Shown here in pieces: positions 50,843 to 58,373 of a stretch of 64,000 bases of DNA. Where the stretch lies: positions 868,001 through 932,000 of the forward strand of contig NZ_CP018793.1 in NCBI RefSeq assembly GCF_002139875.1, in the 5' to 3' direction. Made by a program: the position numbers and the translations under genes. Below the pieces are notes generated by a model. The model saw only the letters and a list, made by a program, of their open reading frames with translations, was not told the DNA's origin and did not search any database. This DNA comes from Campylobacter vicugnae. Its GTDB lineage: Bacteria > Campylobacterota > Campylobacteria > Campylobacterales > Campylobacteraceae. The number at the start of each line of letters is the position of its first letter. Within the stretch, counting starts at the first letter, position 1.

Positions 50843-51346
50843 TTATTTAATCTTATTAAAATCTAGCTTTATAGCCTCGTTATCGATATAGCTAATACCT
50901 AAATTTAAAATATTTTGAGCTATCTCTTTGGCTTCTTGTAGCGAATGCATCTTATATGTGCCACATTGATACTCATTAAGCTCTGGGATATCGCTTTGGC
51001 TTTTTACAGCTAAAACATCATCCATAGAGAGTCTCCACGCCTTTATCACATCATCAATACTAGGAACACCTATAAGACTCATATAAAATCCAGTTCTACA
51101 CCCCATCGGAGATATATCAATGATTTCAACACTATTTGAATTTAAATGATCTCTCATAAATCCAGCAAAAAGATGCTCTAAAGTATGAATACCACGCTCA
51201 GGTAAAATATCTAAATTTGGCTTACAAAATCTAAGATCAAAGACGCTTATATCATCGCCTTTTGGAGTTTTCATCACCTTAGCTAGTCTGACTCCAGGTG
51301 CATTCATAATAGTATGATCTACGCAAAAACTATCAAGTAATGGCAT
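50843..51346 (-). CDS. luxS: S-ribosylhomocysteine lyase LuxS
   Basis: A 167-residue metalloenzyme of the activated methyl cycle, cleaving S-ribosylhomocysteine to homocysteine and the AI-2 precursor DPD. The metal-binding motif HTLEH is at residues 54-58 and the third ligand is Cys in EYQCGTY. Catalytic Cys83 is in [11 protein letters not shown]. It is variably present among campylobacters (absent from C. lari and C. upsaliensis, by literature). It is convergent with tRNA-Leu. Confidence 0.96.
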   Translation of the reverse strand: MPLLDSFCVDHTIMNAPGVRLAKVMKTPKGDDISVFDLRFCKPNLDILPERGIHTLEHLFAGFMRDHLNSNSVEIIDISPMGCRTGFYMSLIGVPSIDDVIKAWRLSMDDVLAVKSQSDIPELNEYQCGTYKMHSLQEAKEIAQNILNLGISYIDNEAIKLDFNKIK

Positions 51347-51384
51347 ATTTATCCTTTATAATTTTTGCGTAATTGTATCAAAAA

Positions 51385-51873
51385 TTAGCTGAAATTTGCT
51401 CTGATTTGATCGCACCAGTTAGCAATTTGCTCATCTACTTGATCGCCATAATTATCAAAATCAAGCGCTAAACCTACAAATCCTCCATCTCTAGATGCTT
51501 TTGAATCAGTAAAATCAAAACTTGGAGCAGCTGTAGCACCTACGATATTGGCACCAAGCTCGCTACATTTATCAAACAAAATTCCCAAAGCATCACAATA
51601 TGTATCATCATAGCTAGAGCTATCACCAACACCAAATAGCGCAACTGTTTTACCACTTAAATTTAACTCTGAAAAATCAAAAGCATCCATATCATCTTGT
51701 AAATCTCCACTTCCCCAAGTAGATGAACCTATAATTAGCTTATCAAAACCATTTATCTCATCAGCTGAAGTCTCAGCAATGTTTAAAACCGTATCGATAC
51801 CTAAATTTGCTGCTATCTTATTTGCTGCTTCTTCTGCATTTCCCATTGTACTACCAAAAATTACTGCTGTCAT
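51385..51873 (-). CDS. fldA: Flavodoxin
   Basis: A 162-residue FMN electron carrier. The phosphate loop is GSTMGNAEEAANKIA, with the flanking aromatic loops GSSTWGSGDLQDD and GVGDSSSYDDTYCDALG. It is an electron donor or acceptor for enzymes such as pyruvate or 2-oxoglutarate oxidoreductases in this class. It is cotranscribed with the upstream Cys-rich gene (2-nt gap) and lies behind three Fur/PerR-like boxes. Confidence 0.93.
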   Translation of the reverse strand: MTAVIFGSTMGNAEEAANKIAANLGIDTVLNIAETSADEINGFDKLIIGSSTWGSGDLQDDMDAFDFSELNLSGKTVALFGVGDSSSYDDTYCDALGILFDKCSELGANIVGATAAPSFDFTDSKASRDGGFVGLALDFDNYGDQVDEQIANWCDQIRANFS

Positions 51874-51875
51874 AT

Positions 51876-52187
51876 TTACCTTTCACATTTAAATTTACTC
51901 TCAAGTCCAAAAACCTTACAATACTCACAATATACACAGCTTACGCTTCTTTTAGCACAAACTAATTTAATATTGCGTTTTTTAACTTCAGACTTTATCT
52001 TTTTCATCGTATTATGATTTAAAAAACTAGTTAGCATTACTACGCACTCTACCTCTTGAGGTATTGGTTTGCGATTTACCCTATTTTCATTTCTTGCATC
52101 CCAGTGCTCAATCTTGCTGACACCTAATCCTTGTAAAACTGCCTTAATTGGTGCTATTTCATCTGCGCCTATTACTAATACTGACAT
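51876..52187 (-). CDS. DUF2325-type protein with Cys cluster
   Basis: A 103-residue protein with a Rossmann-like start (MSVLVIGADEIAPIKAVL). The core VECVVMLTSFLNHNTMKKIK matches DUF2325 proteins. Its C-terminus is cysteine-rich: Cx6Cx2Cx2C (CAKRSVSCVYCEYC) followed by a further Cys, suggesting metal or iron-sulfur binding. It is 2 nt upstream of flavodoxin, as in C. jejuni (Cj1383c-fldA, from memory). Function is unknown; the pairing suggests a redox or iron-limitation role. Confidence 0.82.
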   Translation of the reverse strand: MSVLVIGADEIAPIKAVLQGLGVSKIEHWDARNENRVNRKPIPQEVECVVMLTSFLNHNTMKKIKSEVKKRNIKLVCAKRSVSCVYCEYCKVFGLESKFKCER

Positions 52188-52207
52188 CTCTTGCCTTTAT
52201 AGTATTT

Positions 52208-52222
52208 TGATAATTATTATTA
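52208..52222. promoter_or_regulatory. Fur/PerR-like palindrome 1
   Basis: TGATAAT-T-ATTATTA, 14 of 15 positions matching the 7-1-7 Fur consensus TGATAATnATTATCA. It lies 20-35 nt upstream of the DUF2325 gene start. Confidence 0.55.
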
Positions 52223-52253
52223 TAATATAGCTATTATAAATTTTAGCTTATTT

Positions 52254-52268
52254 TGATTATAATTATCA
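52254..52268. promoter_or_regulatory. Fur/PerR-like palindrome 2
   Basis: TGATTAT-A-ATTATCA, one mismatch in the left half-site and a perfect right half-site. Located 67-81 nt upstream of the DUF2325 gene. Confidence 0.55.
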
Positions 52269-52337
52269 AAAATATTTTTAAAAGCTCTTTTTAGCACCAT
52301 TTAAAAGATTAAATTCAAATTTATATATAATTATAAC

Positions 52338-52352
52338 TGATAATTAGTATCA
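52338..52352. promoter_or_regulatory. Fur/PerR-like palindrome 3
   Basis: TGATAAT-T-AGTATCA, one mismatch in the right half-site. The region 52188-52457 contains no gene; these three sites are the only structure I see in it. Confidence 0.5.
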
Positions 52353-52457
52353 ATTAATTTGCCTTATTCCTCCTTATTTTATCTTATTTAATTAAGAGCT
52401 AAATTATATTATTTAGCTAAAGGAAGTATATCTAAAATATAATAACTAAATATAAAC

Positions 52458-53306
52458 TCATTTATTAAATTTGCGTTTATATCTATCTAAAAGCGTAATA
52501 TTCCCTAAAATTCCACCTTGATGGATATATAGAATTTCATTTTGAAATTTATCCAAATTATCCATCAAAGTAAGCCACCCTACTCCATCATATAGAAGTT
52601 CAAACTCTATATTGCTATCTAAAAGTTCTTTATATATCTCATAAATTTCAAGATACAACTTGCCAAAATGATATTTTTTAGGTGGATTTAATATCTTAAC
52701 TTTACTAAATGGATCAAGGGCTAAAATCTGCTTTTTTAAATATTGCGTATCTCCTACACAAGGCACGCTCCAAACCAACATATCATCTAAATTTTTTGCT
52801 AAAAATGCAGCACTACACCCTGTCCCACTAGGCAAAAATATATCAAATTTAATTCTATTTTTTTTAGCATAATCTTTTATTACTCTAGCTTGTTCTTTAA
52901 ATCCTATCTCTGCTTCGCGCATTGCTACACCCTCTGGAATAAAAAGATCGCTACTTGATTTACACTCATTTTGTGCTGATTTTGATGGATTAGAGCTTAT
53001 TTTAATATCCATACCATTTTTTAATGCATAAGCATAGTTTCCACATGGGTTATTTAATAAAAAATCACAAATATGATTGGTAAAATATATAAATTTAACT
53101 CCACGCATTTTAGCCAAAAGACTAATAGAATACATAGCATTTGACTGGCTTGAGCCATATGAGATTATGCGATTTATATGGTTTAAATTTGAGTTTAACA
53201 AAAAGACAAGTTTTCTAGCTTTATTACCATTAAACTCGCCACCTATTAAATCATCTCGCAAAACCCAAAATCTACGCCCTCTAAAGTAGATTGGTTCAAT
53301 TGACAC
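52458..53306 (-). CDS. ACC deaminase / D-cysteine desulfhydrase-family PLP enzyme
   Basis: A 282-residue fold-type II PLP protein. The likely Schiff-base Lys is in the N-terminal GNKARKLVFLL (about residues 28-38). A phosphate-binding glycine-rich segment FLPSGTGCSAAFLAKN lies in the middle, and SYGSSQSNAMYS resembles the substrate loop. It is shorter than the usual about 330 residues. It could be a D-cysteine desulfhydrase or a related lyase; a deaminase acting on ACC itself is unlikely in this host. Confidence 0.75.
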   Translation of the reverse strand: MSIEPIYFRGRRFWVLRDDLIGGEFNGNKARKLVFLLNSNLNHINRIISYGSSQSNAMYSISLLAKMRGVKFIYFTNHICDFLLNNPCGNYAYALKNGMDIKISSNPSKSAQNECKSSSDLFIPEGVAMREAEIGFKEQARVIKDYAKKNRIKFDIFLPSGTGCSAAFLAKNLDDMLVWSVPCVGDTQYLKKQILALDPFSKVKILNPPKKYHFGKLYLEIYEIYKELLDSNIEFELLYDGVGWLTLMDNLDKFQNEILYIHQGGILGNITLLDRYKRKFNK

Positions 53307-54282
53307 GCTGATTTAAAACCTTATCAATAAAATATTTAGGATCTTGTAAATCAAATTTAATTTTTATCCTAAAGCTTGCTACTGGATCTTCTAGACCATC
53401 TTTTAATATTGGCTCACTATTGCTTTTACCTGTTGAAATTAGATATTTACTTAAGTTCTCATCTTTATAAGTAGCATAGGCAAACTTCATAATCTCTAAA
53501 GCTCTTTTTTGTGATAATTCAAGATTATGCAGATATCCGCCATCGCTATCAGTGTGGCACTCTATGGTGATTTTAGCTATATTTTCTACAATATTAGGAG
53601 AAAGAATATAGTCTAAATAGACCTTAAAAATACGCCTTAAATCAAATTTAGCATCATCTCTAATAGCAGTAGAGTTGATATTAAAAATTTTAGCTGCATT
53701 CATAGTTACTTCAGCACTTTTTGAGTCAATTTGAGCTATAGTTCCTAGCTTACTTTTTAAGTTAATTGCGATATCTTCTCTGATTTTGGCGTAGTTTTTT
53801 AAACTATTTTTAGTTATTTCTATATCTTTTTGAAGAATCTCAATCTCGCTATCTTTTTGCTCAATTTCTATTTTAAGATTACTGATTTGCTCATCTTGAC
53901 TATCTACTTGAGTTGTTAGCTCATCATTTTTTAGACTAATAACATCTAGGCTATTATTTATCGTGCTTGTTGATTTAGATAAATCTGAATTTAAATTTTT
54001 ATAGAGTTTTTCTATAGTAGCACTATCAGGATTTGATTTTAGCTTCTCAATAAATAGATTAATACTCTCATGTTTTTTGCTTAGCTCTTTATTAGCAGCA
54101 TTTAAAGCAGCGATATTATCATTTAAATCTTTTTGTAGATATACTAATTGCGAGGCTGATATAGAGTAGCGTATAACTACAACCCCAACTACAAGCACAA
54201 ATACAAAAAAAAGCCCTGTCATCAATCCAGCAAAACTAAGCCAAAAGCTAGATTTTTCATCATTTGATATATCAATTCTCAT
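53296..54282 (-). CDS. OmpA/MotB-domain membrane protein with long coiled coil
   Basis: A 328-residue protein. A single N-terminal transmembrane helix (about 14-38, WLSFAGLMTGLFFVFVLVVG) precedes a long periplasmic coiled coil (about 40-180, repeating Lys/Glu/Leu/Asn heptads). A C-terminal OmpA-like peptidoglycan-binding domain (about 190-310) has ITIECHTDSDGGYLHNLELS and LSQKRALEIMKFA. The helix aligns with the MotB/ZorB stator helix, but residue 19 is Gly where MotB has its essential Asp32. It overlaps the MotA-like gene by 4 nt, so the products probably form one complex. Confidence 0.85.
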   Translation of the reverse strand: MRIDISNDEKSSFWLSFAGLMTGLFFVFVLVVGVVVIRYSISASQLVYLQKDLNDNIAALNAANKELSKKHESINLFIEKLKSNPDSATIEKLYKNLNSDLSKSTSTINNSLDVISLKNDELTTQVDSQDEQISNLKIEIEQKDSEIEILQKDIEITKNSLKNYAKIREDIAINLKSKLGTIAQIDSKSAEVTMNAAKIFNINSTAIRDDAKFDLRRIFKVYLDYILSPNIVENIAKITIECHTDSDGGYLHNLELSQKRALEIMKFAYATYKDENLSKYLISTGKSNSEPILKDGLEDPVASFRIKIKFDLQDPKYFIDKVLNQRVN

Positions 54283-55658
54283 TGATCATTCTTCTCATCG
54301 CTTGGTTGTTTTGATTCTGCTTGATTGCTATCATCAATAGCTTTTGATAGGCTTGTATAATCAGTTTTTTCTAGCTTTTCAAGAGCAATGTTTGCTTCAT
54401 TATCAATCTCTTGTATGCTTTTTTTAAGCTCTTCAACAATAGCTGAACTACTATCCTTGCTATCACTCTCTTCATCAAAAACATATCTAAATGCTTGCAT
54501 ACCATCTATCATAGCTATTTTAAATCCATCAAGAGCAAGTTGCTGTTTATCAAGAATATTTACACTAAACTCCTCTAATGAACGCTCAAATTTCATAATA
54601 TTCATACCAAGGTCATTTACGCTCTTATCCAATCTTGCCACGCGCTCATCGCTAATACTTTGCAATCTTGTATAGTTTTCACTCCATCTAATTTGAAGCT
54701 CTTTTATATTATTATTGAATAAATTTAAAACATTGATAATTTCAGCGTGAATTTTAATCATATCTTTTTGATCTCTTTGAGACTTAATAAGCATTCCCAT
54801 AGTCTGCTTGATATGCTCACTACTTACTTTGACAGCGTCCTCTTCTGTTTTAAGTAGTTTTGTAAAATTATCAAATTTTCTCTCTATAACATTATCAAGC
54901 TCTTTAAAAAACTCCTGCTTGCTAACATAATCAAATATTACGCCAATTTTTTCAAAACTTCCTAAAGTCTCTTGCATATATCTTTGCTGAATCTCCTCAG
55001 CAGTCCAAAAAAATGGTATAGTAGCATTCTTTTGTCTGGCTATAAGTTTTTCAAACCTACTCATTCCAAATCTTTCAAAAAATATCCACCAAAGAGTTAA
55101 AAATATACCATAAGCACATAGATAAAATGAAGCACCAATCCCTGCAAATAGCTTAGTAATCTCACTTTCAAGGCTTATCATATCAACTGAGCTAAGCACA
55201 GGCATAGAAATAGCAATACTTATAAAAGTACCAAAGATACCAAGCATAGGAAAGACTCCAGTTGCAACAGATGCAAAATTATCATTTCTAACATCTTTTG
55301 AATATCTAGAAGCAAACTCATCAAAGCTACCATTAGATTTTCTATCCTTACCAATTGTAAGAAGAGTTTTAATAATATAATTTTTTAGATCTTTTTTAAA
55401 AATATCTTTTTTTTGTTCAAATAAACAACAACCAAGTTCAGCGCTATGTCTAGCAAAAAATAGAGCAACAACAAGCATAACGCCCATTATTACAACAATA
55501 TCAAGACCAATATTAAGCTTTATAACATCAAAATAGCAAAGCAGACAAGCCACATAAATTAAAACCGGCAATAAAACTATTTTAAAATATACAAATTTAC
55601 TCTGTCTATTTCCGCTTTCAGGCAGAGATATCTCGCCAAGTTCGCTCTCTTTTTCCAT
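54279..55658 (-). CDS. MotA/TolQ/ExbB-like inner-membrane protein with long cytoplasmic tail
   Basis: A 459-residue protein with two N-terminal helices (about 25-66), a cytoplasmic stretch, then the channel-type helices VATGVFPMLGIFGTFISIA (about 132-150) and LFAGIGASFYLCAYGIFLTL (about 165-190). The remaining roughly 260 residues are helical and predicted coiled coil. The layout is that of ZorA/Cj0598-type proteins, longer than ExbB or MotA. It is the partner of the following OmpA/MotB-like gene. Confidence 0.82.
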   Translation of the reverse strand: MEKESELGEISLPESGNRQSKFVYFKIVLLPVLIYVACLLCYFDVIKLNIGLDIVVIMGVMLVVALFFARHSAELGCCLFEQKKDIFKKDLKNYIIKTLLTIGKDRKSNGSFDEFASRYSKDVRNDNFASVATGVFPMLGIFGTFISIAISMPVLSSVDMISLESEITKLFAGIGASFYLCAYGIFLTLWWIFFERFGMSRFEKLIARQKNATIPFFWTAEEIQQRYMQETLGSFEKIGVIFDYVSKQEFFKELDNVIERKFDNFTKLLKTEEDAVKVSSEHIKQTMGMLIKSQRDQKDMIKIHAEIINVLNLFNNNIKELQIRWSENYTRLQSISDERVARLDKSVNDLGMNIMKFERSLEEFSVNILDKQQLALDGFKIAMIDGMQAFRYVFDEESDSKDSSSAIVEELKKSIQEIDNEANIALEKLEKTDYTSLSKAIDDSNQAESKQPSDEKNDQ

Positions 55659-55717
55659 TTAAATTTCCTTTTAATTACACTAAGATTAACCATCAAAGAT
55701 AGCTAAGCTTAAAGTAA

Positions 55718-55743
55718 TTTAGCCAAAGATATCTTTGGCTAAA
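55718..55743 (-). terminator. Terminator after fba
   Basis: A perfect 26-bp palindrome (two 13-bp arms, TTTAGCCAAAGAT and its complement) lies 4 nt beyond the fba stop, and T-rich sequence follows on the minus strand. It probably separates the peb4-fba transcript from the MotA-like gene, which starts 60 nt further on. Confidence 0.7.
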
Positions 55744-55747
55744 TAGT

Positions 55748-56812
55748 TTAATTTTTATTGATACAGTTTAAATCCTCAAAAGCTTCTAAAAGTCTTTTTA
55801 CCATACTTTCTTCGCCTTCTCTTAGCCATTTTCTAGGATCATAATATTTTTTATTTGGCTTATCGCTGCCCTCAGGATTGCCTATTTGACCTTGTAAATA
55901 GTCATGATTTTTAGCCTCATATCCACGCACACCGTCCCAGAATGCCCACTGAGTATCAGTATCGATATTCATCTTAATCACGCCATAGCTTACTGCTGCT
56001 TTAATATCAGCTAACTCGCTACCGCTTCCACCATGAAATACAAAATTTACTGGTTTATTGCTAGATGTATTAAATTTACTCTTAATATACTCTTGAGAAT
56101 TTTTAAGAATCTCTGGACGAAGCACAACATTACCAGGTTTATAGACACCATGAACATTACCAAAGCTAGCTGCAATGCTAAATTTATCACTAATCTTGCC
56201 AAGTCTCTCATACGCCATAGCTACATCTTCAGGCTGAGTGTATAAAAGAGCATTATCTACATTTGTATTATCTACGCCATCTTCTTCACCGCCAGTTACA
56301 CCAAGTTCAATCTCAAGTGCTATGCCAAGGTCGCTTAGAGTTTTTAAATACTCTTGACAAGTAGCTAAATTCTCCTCTAATGGCTCTTCGCTTAGATCTA
56401 GCATATGTGAGCTAAATAGAGGAACTTTGCAACTTTTGATATTCTCGCGGCTAGCCTCTATAAGAGAATCAATCCACGGTAAAAGCTTTCTAGCAGCATG
56501 ATCAGTATGTAAAACCACAGGAATTCCATACGCTTTAGCTAATAGATGAACCTGTTTAGCTCCGGCTATAGCTCCTAATACATCTGCGTTTGGGCATGCT
56601 TTACCAGCATAGTAGCTTGCACCACCATTGCTAAATTGCACTATAACAGGCGAATTTGCTTTTTTGGCTGCTTCCATTACAGCATTTATAGAGTGGCTCC
56701 CTACGACATTAACTGCTGGAAGTGCAAAGCCTTCACTTTTAGCATACTCGTATAGTTTGCTAAGATCCTCACCCCAGACTACGCCAGGTTTTACGATATC
56801 TATTACTCCCAT
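55748..56812 (-). CDS. fba: Class II fructose-bisphosphate aldolase
   Basis: A 354-residue zinc-dependent aldolase, mainly gluconeogenic in Campylobacter. Zinc-site histidines appear in VVLHTDHAARK and in FHGGSGSE, with IELGVTGGEEDGVDN and NIDTDTQWAFWDG as class II signatures. It is downstream of peb4 (12 nt), as in C. jejuni. Confidence 0.94.
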   Translation of the reverse strand: MGVIDIVKPGVVWGEDLSKLYEYAKSEGFALPAVNVVGSHSINAVMEAAKKANSPVIVQFSNGGASYYAGKACPNADVLGAIAGAKQVHLLAKAYGIPVVLHTDHAARKLLPWIDSLIEASRENIKSCKVPLFSSHMLDLSEEPLEENLATCQEYLKTLSDLGIALEIELGVTGGEEDGVDNTNVDNALLYTQPEDVAMAYERLGKISDKFSIAASFGNVHGVYKPGNVVLRPEILKNSQEYIKSKFNTSSNKPVNFVFHGGSGSELADIKAAVSYGVIKMNIDTDTQWAFWDGVRGYEAKNHDYLQGQIGNPEGSDKPNKKYYDPRKWLREGEESMVKRLLEAFEDLNCINKN

Positions 56813-56824
56813 ATCATACCCCTA

Positions 56825-57637
56825 TTATTTGTATTCTATTTTTGCGCCTTTTCTTAATTCGTTCATTTTATCTTGCATTATAGATCTGAATTTTTCGCTT
56901 CTTAATTGCTCTTCTATGCTCTTTTTAACTTTATCATATGATACTGTTGTTTTAGCCTTTGAATCCTCTTTTAAGATTACATGATATCCAAATTCACTCT
57001 TAACTGGTTTTATAGTGATTGTTCCATTTTTTAGAGCAAATGCAGCCCTGCTAAATGCAGGAACCATTCTAGATTCATCAAACCAACCTAGCTCACCACC
57101 ATTCATAGCGCTACCTTTGTCTATTGATTTAGTTTTAGCTAGTTCACTAAATTTAGATTTTAAAGCATCACCTTTTAGGCCTTTTAATTGCGCGATTATA
57201 TCTTCAGCCTCTTTTTGAGTTGCTACTAAGATATGTTTTGCTTTTGTTTGAGCTGGGCTTACAAAAATTCTATCTTTATTTTTTTCATAAAATGCCTTTA
57301 CATCAGCTTCAGGGATTTTTACTTTTTTATATTCATTTTGTGTCCAAACATTTCTTAAAACATTATCTTGGCTAAATTCAAGAGCTTCTTTATACTCTTT
57401 TGTTTTTTCAACACCATCTTTTTTAGCTTGTTCTAAAATCAATTGACCATTAATAGCCACATCTATTAACTGTTTTTTCATTTGTTCTGGAATTTTATCA
57501 AATTCTGCACCATGTGCGCCAAGAAGTGGAGTTAAATCTTTATCAGTAATCTCATTGCCATTTACAGTAGCTAATACTGCTGCATTTAGACTCATAGTAG
57601 CCGCTAAGCTAAGAGCTAGAAATAGACCTTTTTTCAT
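56825..57637 (-). CDS. peb4: PEB4/CBF2 periplasmic peptidyl-prolyl isomerase
   Basis: A 270-residue SurA-like chaperone with a signal peptide (1-19, ending LNAA). N- and C-terminal chaperone helices surround a parvulin domain (about 130-230) containing QTKAKHILVATQKEAE and GGELGWFDESRMVPAF. In C. jejuni this major antigen assists outer-membrane protein assembly and adhesion. Its own promoter should lie in the 112-nt divergent gap with nth. Confidence 0.93.
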   Translation of the reverse strand: MKKGLFLALSLAATMSLNAAVLATVNGNEITDKDLTPLLGAHGAEFDKIPEQMKKQLIDVAINGQLILEQAKKDGVEKTKEYKEALEFSQDNVLRNVWTQNEYKKVKIPEADVKAFYEKNKDRIFVSPAQTKAKHILVATQKEAEDIIAQLKGLKGDALKSKFSELAKTKSIDKGSAMNGGELGWFDESRMVPAFSRAAFALKNGTITIKPVKSEFGYHVILKEDSKAKTTVSYDKVKKSIEEQLRSEKFRSIMQDKMNELRKGAKIEYK

Positions 57638-57749
57638 CTGTTTTTCCTTAAGTATTAAATTTTTAAAATAAGTCGGCTATTATACAATAAATTTGATAAT
57701 ATATTATTGAATTTAGATTATATTTTTTATATTTAGCTATAATTTAAAA

Positions 57750-58373
57750 ATGAGAACTAAAAAAGATATAAATGAAATAAAAGCTCTATTTTTAAAACAT
57801 TTTAATGGAGCCAAAACTGAGCTAAATTTTAAAAATCTATATGAGCTTTTAGTTGCTGTTATGCTCTCAGCCCAATGTACGGATAAAAGAGTAAATCTAA
57901 TCACTCCAGCACTATTTGAAGCTTATCCAGATATAAAGTCGCTATCTAAAGCCAATCTATCAAGTCTAAAATTGCTCATAAATAGCTGTAGCTTTTTTAA
58001 TAACAAAGCTATAAATTTAATTAAAATGGCAAATTCGGTTATGAGTGATTTTGATGGAGAGATTCCACTTGATGAAAAAAACTTAATAAAGCTTGCTGGT
58101 GTAGGACAAAAGACTGCTCATGTAGTGCTTATCGAGTATCAAAATGCAAATTTAATGGCTGTGGATACTCATGTTTTTAGAGTATCTCATAGATTAGGAT
58201 TAAGCAATGCTAAAACACCACAAGCTACAGAAATAGATCTAGTAAAAGCCTTTAAAACTGAGCTTAATACCCTCCACCAAGCTATGGTGCTTCACGGTCG
58301 CTACACCTGCAAAGCACTCAAGCCAAATTGTAGCGAATGCTTTTTAAATCATCTTTGCAAAGCTAGAGTTTAA
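57750..58373 (+). CDS. nth: Endonuclease III
   Basis: A 207-residue DNA glycosylase/AP lyase of base excision repair. The helix-hairpin-helix LAGVGQKTAHVVL includes the catalytic Lys, VDTHVFRVSHRL has the essential Asp, and the C-terminal [4Fe-4S] loop is CX6CX2CX5C (CKALKPNCSECFLNHLC). Its 3' end overlaps the convergent maf gene by 11 nt. Confidence 0.95.
   Translation: MRTKKDINEIKALFLKHFNGAKTELNFKNLYELLVAVMLSAQCTDKRVNLITPALFEAYPDIKSLSKANLSSLKLLINSCSFFNNKAINLIKMANSVMSDFDGEIPLDEKNLIKLAGVGQKTAHVVLIEYQNANLMAVDTHVFRVSHRLGLSNAKTPQATEIDLVKAFKTELNTLHQAMVLHGRYTCKALKPNCSECFLNHLCKARV

Noticed and set aside
53296-55658. Zorya-type phage defence system
   Set aside because: Only ZorA/B-shaped genes are present; no ZorC, ZorD or ZorE helicase/nuclease partner is near, and the neighbourhood (fba, peb4, nth) is housekeeping.
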